The notes below the pieces were generated by a model. It saw only the letters and a program-made list of their open reading frames with translations. It was not told where the DNA came from and made no database searches. A stretch of DNA of 6,279 bases from a bacterium (GTDB taxonomy: Archaea; Nanoarchaeota; Nanoarchaeia; Woesearchaeales; UBA10216). Shown one piece after another: positions 1 through 6,279 of this stretch (the stretch's first letter is position 1; each line of letters begins with the position of its first letter). The stretch covers positions 1-6,279 of the forward strand of contig JAAGZO010000026.1 in assembly GCA_024206195.1 (NCBI GenBank), given 5' to 3'. Made by a program: the position numbers and the translations under genes.

Positions 1-92
1 ATCTTTACTAGAAGTATTTTATTAATTCCATAACTATACTATTAAAGTATTTATATATATAATTATATTATATTATAAAATATATTATTCCC

Positions 93-160
93 AGAATTCT
101 ATAATAATAAAATTTTCTCAGTGCCTAGAATTTTATAATAATAAATTTTTCTCCATGCCT
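93..160. repeat. 34-bp imperfect tandem duplication in the 5' flank
   Basis: Copy 1 (93-126) and copy 2 (127-160) abut exactly and agree at 30 of 34 positions. Both begin AGAATT, share TATAATAATAAA and end TGCCT. Differences are at copy positions 7, 20, 28 and 29. The sequence at 161-183 may be a third, much decayed copy, but that is weak. The position 59-126 bases before the start codon would suit a promoter element, though AT-rich flanks also gain such duplications by slippage. Confidence 0.85.
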
Positions 161-182
161 ATTATTTAATTATTATTTTCAG

Positions 183-190
183 TATATAGG
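183..190 (+). promoter_or_regulatory. Possible TATA-like element
   Basis: TATATAGG lies about 29-36 bases before ATG 219, in a stretch slightly richer in G+C than its surroundings. If the 5' untranslated region is very short, as in many ciliate genes, this could place transcription initiation. In a flank this AT-rich such a motif is expected by chance, so the call is tentative. Confidence 0.25.
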
Positions 191-218
191 CTCAATAGAA
201 AATTATACTATAAGAAAA

Positions 219-284
219 ATGTTTGATATGAAAAAATTTATGGCATTAATTGTTTTAATATTGGTTGCTACCAATGTTTACGCT
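219..284 (+). other. Signal peptide (residues 1-22)
   Basis: The N-terminus has a short lysine-containing n-region (MFDMKK), a hydrophobic core (FMALIVLILVAT) and a cleavage site of the V-Y-A|S-S type, with small residues at -1 and acceptable ones at -3. Cleavage after Ala22 is predicted. This would send the protein into the secretory pathway, which fits the cysteine-rich, sequon-rich body of the protein. A retained signal anchor is possible but less likely, because the hydrophobic core is short and a good cleavage motif follows it. Confidence 0.85.
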
Positions 285-3200
285 TCTAGCGGATGCCGCT
301 GGAAAGGCATGAGATGTAAGACTATTTTTTTAACCTTTAGCTACCATTCTCGATAGAAGAAATATGGTAAAAGTGGGTAATGGAAATCTCAACCCGCTCT
401 CCATCAACTGGAAAGGAGGAGTCGGAGGTCTTTGGCTAAACAGAAAAGCCCTTATCCACCCTAGATTCGAAATTAAATTCACCATTGATATCAACGATAG
501 GGGATGCTGGGACATTTGGTCTTGGGCAATGGATGGATTCACCATTCTTCTTAGTAGATACAACAAGAATTACCTTAAGGGAGACGGAAGGTACTTGGGT
601 TATAAAGACCTGTATGATGCCCTTGCAGTCGAGACTGATCTTTTCTGGGATCCATTCATGAAGGACAAGAGTTGGAACACCTGCTCTTTCCACAGGTGCC
701 CAAGAAGCAACTGTTCTGCTAAGGAAAGTGGAACTCACCAATTTAACTTAGGACTCGTAAGCTTATTCCCTTTAATTTTTTAGAGCTATAGTAAATGCAA
801 AAGATGGAGACACACTGTCAACCTCACTGTCAGAGATGGATTCGCCACCTACTTCCTTGATGGAAGACAAGTTGGAAGAAGAAGCTTCAGTGGAACTGAA
901 ATGAATTCCTGGGCTTTCCTCGGACTTACTGGTTCCTTCAAGGGTAACAAGAGAGATCTAAGAATGTACAACGCCATCTTTTGTGAAGACGACTACGTCT
1001 CTTTCAATCTTAGATGGCCCGGAAGTAAAGCTATGTATTCTGCTAAGGCTGGTTTCAAATCGAAGCTTTACCTTGACCCTGTAAATGCTGAAGGAAAAAA
1101 TGTTCCTACTACTCTCCCCAACTACAACTTAAGAGCCACTACATCTTGTGGTAATGTAGGAAAAATTAACATCCTCAACACCTACACCTTCTACGCCGAA
1201 ATCTACAACTGCACAAGAGTCGGAACCCACACCGTCACTATTTTCTCAGGAAAGGGACAAAACGCCCAAGTTGCTAAATTTACTGTTGCGGCTAGAGCCT
1301 TTGAGAAGCTTCTTGTTCAAGAACCTACTAAAGTCATTGGCGGAAAGACGAGATTTGTCGGAGGAAAAAAAGCCGAAGACTATGTCTTCAGTGACTACCA
1401 CGGGCAAGTTCCCATCAAAATTAAAACAACTGATGCCTTTGGTAACATCTGGAACTTAGGCAGCTCAGATGAACAGATATGCAAGGCCTTAGGAGTCTAC
1501 TCTAATAATCCCAAAACTCAAATGGGAAAATGCCACTGTGCTGGAGGCAATGGAGATTATACTGTCTATTTCCCTATTGATATTACTGGTCTTTACGAAC
1601 TTGGATTCAACTTCCCAACTAAAAGCCGTTACTACATGAACTTTATTTTTGGAGCTCCAGTTATTGAGAGATCCTTATTCTCCCTGCAAGCTGCCAGATC
1701 CCCATCTGTTGAAATCGGAACCTTAATAAAATCAACTTGTAACCTCAAGGATAGCCTCAACAACTCTCTTAAAGGAATTGACGTTAAGGACATTTATAAA
1801 GGAAACTTCAAATGCTCACTCGTCAGAACCAGCATCAACGGAAGAAAGACTACCGTCGAAGGTAAAATCACCAATACTGCTCAAGGTTTTGACTGCACTT
1901 ACACAGTGACGAAGGTAGGAATGTATGTCATTAATGGATACTTACAAGTTAACGGTGGAGTTTACAGTTTAGTACCTGCAAGAATTAACTCCTTCAGAGT
2001 CTACTTCTATCCCAAGGACATCAAAAAGATTAGGTGGTACAACCCGTCGACTAAGACTTATCACACTGATTGGAAAAGGAATGAGATCCAATTCTCTAAG
2101 AACGCTGAGTATCTCACCAAAATTGTCTTTCTTACTGAAGATGGAGAAAACACCGGAATTAGAAGCGGACATTACCTTTCTCCTAACTTCAAACTTACAA
2201 ATCTCTCTGCTCAACTTTACGCTGATGATGATAAAAACTATACTGACACTATTAAGATTGAGGGCTTAGTCTTAGACAACACAAAGTATTATGTCTTTAA
2301 GAACTCTAAGGGCAAGGACTACTTCAGAAAATCTTCAGCTCCTTACTACTTAAATCTTAAGCTTAAAGGAATCACTGCTCAACTTAAGATCAAGATTGCT
2401 TTAGGAGACACCAATGGAGAAACTGTCTGTATTCAACCACTTACCCCTGACTGGACTATCTTCGAGCCTACTGAATTCCTCCCTATGATCACTATGAACG
2501 TCGGACAAGATGTAAAAATCGGAGATATCATGCTTAGGACTGAAAATGACTGCTTATATAACTATTGGGTTGAGAATGATAGATTCACCTTCAACACTAA
2601 AGGAAGCTATTTAATTAGACACGATTCTGTAGAGGGTATGTACGAGTTAAGACTCAAGACTAGTGACGCTGGAACTAAATACATGGAATGCAGCTTAGAT
2701 GACTATGAGTTCATTGGTGGCTATGAAGTAGAGGTAAGAGCCAAGCCTCAAATTTGTGAGTTCATTGCTGACGTAAGAAAGAATAAGTTCGCTAACAAGG
2801 AAAAGTTAGAATTAGTCAATCAAACTAATGATAATGATGTTCTCTACTACTTCCAAGGGAAGGACTGCTATGGAAACGTCCAGAGAATGAGCCCCGCCAG
2901 ATACAACAGGTACATGGGATTAAGAATGAACGTCAAAATTAACGGAAAGAGTAACATTTCCAGATTCCAGAGAAGACGAACTTCCAACATTGTTTACGAC
3001 AGAAGAAAGAGAAGCTACGTCTTCTATGACTACTTCAAGATTGCTGGAAAATACCAAATTGAGATTATCGGAGCTAATAGAAAGAAATACTCCTTCTCCT
3101 ACTATAAGGCTCCAGGAGTAGTTTCCATCTCTAACTCCAATTGTAACACAGTTTCCGCTGAGGAAATTGTCTTCGCCAAAACCGCCTCTGTTGTACTTAA

Positions 3201-6200
3201 CCTAGCCGATAAATTCAAGGTCAACCTCACTGAGGATGAGACCCACTGCCAAAACGAATTAAAGAAGATTAAGGTTATTGCTGTTTCAGAAGACAGAAAA
3301 AACACCTATAGCTTCAAATTCAGCAAAATTGAAAATGGATTGGTTCACTATACATCTGAAGCTATTAAGAGAGCTTCTAAATTCAATATTGCAGTTACCT
3401 ACGATGAAAACCCTCTCGGATGCGACAGCAGATGTGGATTCAAGGTCAGATACGGAGACATTTTCATGGCTAATACCAAATGCTCAATTATTCTTAGCGA
3501 AAGAAAGCCAATTGAGGGAATCCCCCAAATTGCCAATACTAAGGACAGGCCAGTTTTCTCTTGTAAGTTCTTTGATGATGGAGACAATTTCATTGGAAAG
3601 GTAAAGGAAACTGACCTAAAAGCCTTCAACACTTACGTTAATGGAAACAGATTCAACATTGCTTTAGAGCAAACCTGGGTTAATAACAATGAATTTATGC
3701 TAAATGTAAAAGAATCTGACTCAACCACCTTAATCAGAGCAGTTTCATCCCCCAAATATCATTTAAACCTTGACTATAAGGAAAAGCCTGGAAAGAGATA
3801 CGAGCTTAAATTCTTAGGAGACGGAGAGGATCAAGATGCAGGAAACGGAAAGAAAGTTAATGCAAACACTGTTGTTGACAATCCAGATTGTAAGATCATT
3901 GCTGGAGCTAGTATCCAAGTCAATGTGGAGCTCAGAACTGTGGATAAATTGAGAGTTAACTTCTTCGAAAACTTAAAGATGTTCGGAGTCATCAACTCCA
4001 ATTCAGGTGACACGTCCTTCAAATGGAGAGTCCAAAACGGAAACAAGAAAGGAAGATATATCTTCACCTTTATCTCTACTAAAAAAACCAGTCCCAACTT
4101 CAATACTCTTACCATTACAATTAATAATGAAAAAGTCCCAACTGCTATTAAATTTACAGTATCCAGCTCTACTTTATCAAGCCTCATATTTGAAAAGGCA
4201 AGTCTAACTGATAGCCAGAAGAACATTTTAAAAGGTGGAGTAGTTACTGAACCTACTGATATCAAATTAAACGCCTTCGATAAGTTTAAAAACAGATTCG
4301 ATGGTATTCACGATAAAGTTGCCTACTCCAACGACAGAATTTGCAGCTTACTTGGCTTCGATCACATTCAAGGAGAAAACGTTTACGCCAATTGCTCCAC
4401 CAATGTCGAAAAGGATAATATTAACCTTAGCTTCAGAACCAAAAAGACTGGAATTGTCACTATTAGCTCAAAATTCTTAAATGGTGGCTACCAATCCAAC
4501 TTCAAACCAGGACCCCCTAGCAGCGAAACGTCATTTATTGAAGTTAAGGATAACTTACTCACTGCCGGAGAGAAAGTTCACTGTCAAATCCACGTCCACG
4601 ATAAATATGATAACGAAATTTCTTGCAAGGAACTCGGAAAGGAGAAAGCTGAAGATTTTATTTCTATAGCCGTCCACTCCAACAAAAAGCAAACTGACTT
4701 GAAAAACAATTTCGTTGATGAGTCCAAAACCATTAATTTTAGTAATACCCTCACCTTATCTGGAAAATCTCAAATTAGAGGAGAATTAGAAGGAAATGAC
4801 CTTAAATGCATCAACTGTAACCTTAAAGTTGATATTGGTCCTTGCGTCTTCAAGAAGTCTAAGTTACAAATGATCAAAAAAGACGGATCAGCCTCAACCA
4901 TGTCCATTAAGACAGCCACTACTATTGAACAAAACACTTTCCCCACTTGGAAAATCAACTTATTTGATAACTTCAAGAATAAATTTGACACTATCCCTAA
5001 GAACTACACCTTTAAGGGAACTTTCAATGGACCAAAGATTGAAGTTCCCTTATGCAGTGAAATCGAAGATGACCACGTCATATTTAAGGTGTGCCCTGAT
5101 GTAAAGGCAAGAAACGTTTGGAAATACCTTCTCCCCAAGAAAGGATATAACTTGCAAATTACTAGGTCTGTTACCGATAAATCTGCAATTTTACCTGAAA
5201 CTATTAAATATCCTAGCACTATCACTGGAGAAGCAGCTGACCCCAACGCCTCAAACGGAGATATGGTGATCAAAAACACTTGGTTCAGCACTAAGAAACT
5301 CGAGGTTATCGCTGGACAGACCGCCACTTTCAGAATTGAAGTTAGAGATATTGAGCACAAGAGAAGAAATTACTGGGTATTAAAGCCTCAAGAGCAAGTC
5401 AAGGTTAACTTCTCAATTGAAGGCAAATACAAGACCGAAGTGAACACTGCTGATAAGCCAGGACAGTATGAAATTAAGGTAGTCTCTACCAAGACCTACA
5501 CTGAAGATGACGCCAATCTGGTTAGCATTACTATTGATGGACAAAAATGCACTGCCACAACCGTCTTATTTATAGTGAACCCTTGCAAACCTGTAAGAGG
5601 AGAGTTAAGAGACAGAGAAATGCAAAAGAAGATTGATGGCCTTCCTGTTGGAAATGCTGACTTATCTTTCAAATTCGGAGTTTGCTTGTACGACCAATAC
5701 GACAATCTCGCTAATATCAGCGCTATCAATTACAACTACAAAATCACTTCTGCTGATGGCAAGAGAAAGACTTCCAACTGTGTAAAGCACACTGATGGAA
5801 GATGCTTCAGAATTACTCTTAGAACCGTCAAGGCTGGAGTCTGGAAATTCGAAGACCCACTCATCAGTAAGAAGCCAATAACTTGGAATGTCTACCCCGG
5901 AAGAATTGTTGCTCAAAACACTAAAGTCTTTGCTCCAAATCAGCAAGTGGCTGGAAAATCATTCGTTGTTAGCATTGTTCCCTTCGATTACAATGGAAAC
6001 TACGTCGACCCTAGAACTTGCGCCTTGAACCCAGTTGAATTTATGGTTAAGCACTCTACTACTCCAGGAAAGTTCACTCAATACGCCGTACCTAAGGGAG
6101 TTGTGGGTAAATTAGCCTTCATTGAAGACAAGAAAATCAACAACTTCAACAATATTGACAAGATCTCTGAATTTGAACTTGCTGGAGACAAGCAAGAAGT

Positions 6201-6279
6201 CTACATCACTTCAGGAAAAGGAAAATGCTTAGTTGCTACTGACTCTATCTTAACCGCTAAGACTGACAAGTGTGATAAG
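219..6279 (+). CDS. Giant secreted L-type-lectin-like / filamin-repeat protein, three exons, 3' partial
   Basis: Joining 219-315, 341-756 and 784-6279 gives one uninterrupted frame of 2,003 codons with no stop; 6279 is the third base of a codon, so the C-terminus lies outside the window. Residues 1-22 form a signal peptide. Residues about 50-241 resemble an L-type lectin fold, and about 244-2003 are some 15 filamin-type Ig-like units. The presumed role is extracellular: glycan binding by the N-terminal head, displayed on a long Ig-like stalk. Supporting this are about 44 Cys and about 16 N-x-S/T sequons, and the absence of a membrane segment after the signal peptide or of a calponin-homology actin-binding region. 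I start at ATG 219, the first ATG, which has AAA just before it; ATG 228 (MKKFMAL) would remove three residues and is nearly as good. Codon use is uniform, with AGA and GGA strongly preferred. I do not recognise a named orthologue. The gene is near certain, its function is not. Confidence 0.92.
316..340 (+). other. Intron 1 (25 nt, phase 1)
   Basis: The intron begins GTAAG and ends in TTTAG, with a TTTTTTAAC tract that could supply the branch-point adenine. It splits a serine codon after its first base (T|CT). Reading through without splicing shifts the frame and meets TAG at 354-356. Removing it connects the signal-peptide exon to the frame that begins the lectin-like domain. G+C is 6/25, below the exons on either side. 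Confidence 0.87.
391..993 (+). other. L-type lectin-like (concanavalin-A fold) domain, residues about 50-241
   Basis: Several landmarks of legume, bacterial and ERGIC-53-type lectins occur in the expected order. AMDGFTILLS (Asp97) matches the A-D-G-F-A-F strand whose Asp contributes to the sugar site. GRYLGYKDLYDALAVETD (Glu130, Asp132) matches the G-G-G-L-G-Y..N-S-L-A-V-E-F-D metal-binding strand. His150 in CSFHRC falls where the family has its H-x-G/S-I histidine. W-R-H-T-V-N-L-T-V then Y-F-L-D-G (Trp179 to Gly198) match the late W-x-V-x-I-x-Y and L-x-V-x-L-D-G strands. The block ends near FCEDD at residues 237-241. An unusual feature is a small cysteine cluster (TCSFHRCPRSNC) beside the presumed metal site, probably disulphide-bonded. 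Intron 2 falls inside the domain. The family match is inferred from motifs; sugar specificity cannot be read, and a LamG-like relative of the same fold is the main alternative. Confidence 0.72.
757..783 (+). other. Intron 2 (27 nt, phase 0)
   Basis: It begins GTAAG, ends in TTTTTTAG and carries a TTTAAT tract near the acceptor, matching the build of intron 1. It lies between complete codons (Leu171 | Ser172) and its length is a multiple of three, so retention keeps the frame but ends translation at the acceptor's own TAG (781-783). It interrupts the lectin-like domain, and removing it joins the AVE-T-D half to the beta-strands that complete the fold. This supports splicing rather than a true stop at 783. 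Confidence 0.9.
1000..6279 (+). repeat. Tandem array of about 15 filamin/ABP280-type Ig-like units
   Basis: Each unit of about 100-135 residues has an early D-x-[F/Y]-x-N-type turn. About 50-70 residues later many units carry the filamin-like G-x-Y-x-[I/L/V] strand. Anchor residues fall near 269, 388, 494, 624, 759, 865, 980, 1102, 1225, 1337, 1444, 1566, 1693, 1808 and 1906. The clearest are DAFGN (388), DCYGN (865), DKFKN (1337), DKYDN (1444), DNFKN (1566), DQYDN (1808) and DYNGN (1906). The late strand shows as TGLYELGF, VGMYVING, EGMYELRL, AGKYQIEI, KGRYIFTF and PGQYEIKV. Units 4, 5 and 9 are weak and assigned mostly by spacing. Unit 15 appears to be cut or only just completed at the window end. 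Filamin repeats are usually cytoplasmic spacers, but cysteines and sequons here suggest an extracellular rod, as in plant GEX2. The repeats are divergent at DNA level, so the array is old. Confidence 0.8.
3001..3012 (+). other. Possible proprotein-convertase (furin-type) site RRKR in unit 6
   Basis: Residues 911-914 read R-R-K-R followed by Ser, satisfying the R-x-[K/R]-R furin rule. A second basic run, R-R-R at 901-903, lies ten residues earlier. They sit in what should be the middle of filamin-like unit 6 (DCYGN anchor at 865, AGKYQIEI strand just after). If exposed and cleaved, the site would split the lectin head plus about five and a half units from the rest; disulphides could still hold the parts together. 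It could equally be a charged surface loop. Confidence 0.3.

Larger units (their letters stand above)
1..218. other. AT-rich 5' intergenic flank
   Basis: By hand count 36 of 218 bases are G or C. The stretch holds runs of alternating TA (about 50-88), the 34-bp duplication at 93-160 and no coding-like reading frame. In the frame of the start codon the nearest upstream stop is TAG at 126-128. No telomeric repeat of the C4A4 or C4A2 type is present at base 1, so this is not visibly a chromosome end. Confidence 0.75.

Noticed and set aside
1..90. Telomere or a chromosome end at the left edge.
   Set aside because: There is no C4A4, C4A2 or similar repeat, only plain AT-rich sequence with TA runs.
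364..783. A 139-aa plus-strand reading frame ending at TAG 781-783 as a separate small gene.
   Set aside because: It is exon 2 running into intron 2. The TAG is the splice acceptor, and the lectin-like domain continues in the same frame after removing 27 nt.
1271..1459. Short plus-strand frames (also 2081-2269, 3278-3604, 4007-4207 and 4481-4669).
   Set aside because: All are out of frame with, and fully inside, the long exon 3; none has a recognisable motif.
3831..4265. A 144-aa minus-strand open frame, with similar ones at 5004-5360, 5662-5946 and 436-741.
   Set aside because: They lie antisense to exons of the main gene and show hydrophobic, low-information translations with no domain. 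They are explained by the codon composition of the plus strand.
6273..6278. TGATAA near the window end as the stop of the gene.
   Set aside because: These triplets are out of frame with the coding frame, which reads TGT-GAT-AAG here. Using them would need an unsupported frameshift.
219..6279. A bacterial or phage gene, given the bacterial-lectin-like domain.
   Set aside because: Two spliceosomal-type introns are required to join the frame, the start has no ribosome binding site and the flank composition is unlike bacterial spacing.
1..6279. CRISPR array, tRNA or rRNA genes, insertion sequence or terminal inverted repeats.
   Set aside because: I saw no regularly spaced short repeats, cloverleaf signatures, transposase motifs or matching inverted ends on reading both strands.

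Overview
The window looks like macronuclear-type DNA of a single-celled eukaryote, most likely a ciliate. A very AT-rich 5' flank (about 16.5% G+C by hand count over bases 1-218) gives way abruptly to a long, densely coding stretch that I estimate at around 40% G+C. The gene has two tiny GT-AG introns of 25 and 27 nt and an arginine codon set dominated by AGA. No in-frame TAA, TAG or TGA occurs in any of the roughly 2,003 codons. Glutamine is always CAA/CAG, cysteine always TGC/TGT and tryptophan always TGG. The UAR=Gln code of Tetrahymena, Paramecium and Oxytricha is therefore very unlikely. A standard-code ciliate, or a Euplotes-like one in which this gene avoids UGA-Cys, fits better. The taxon is inference; introns of this size would suit Euplotes better than Stentor, whose introns are 15-16 nt.

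Layout: bases 1-218 are non-coding 5' flank with a 34-bp imperfect tandem duplication at 93-160 and a TATA-like motif shortly before the start codon. The rest is one plus-strand gene in three exons: 219-315, 341-756 and 784 to beyond the window end. The gene is 3' incomplete because no stop codon is reached.

The protein (at least 2,003 residues) starts with a signal peptide. An L-type (legume/bacterial) lectin-like concanavalin-A-fold domain follows at about residues 50-241, and then about 15 tandem filamin/ABP280-type immunoglobulin-like repeats run to the end of the window. About 44 cysteines and about 16 N-glycosylation sequons point to a secreted or cell-surface protein rather than a cytoplasmic actin-binding filamin. 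The simplest reading is a long rod with a carbohydrate-binding tip, suited to adhesion, cell-cell recognition or a surface coat. That role is inferred from architecture only. No other gene is supported on either strand.
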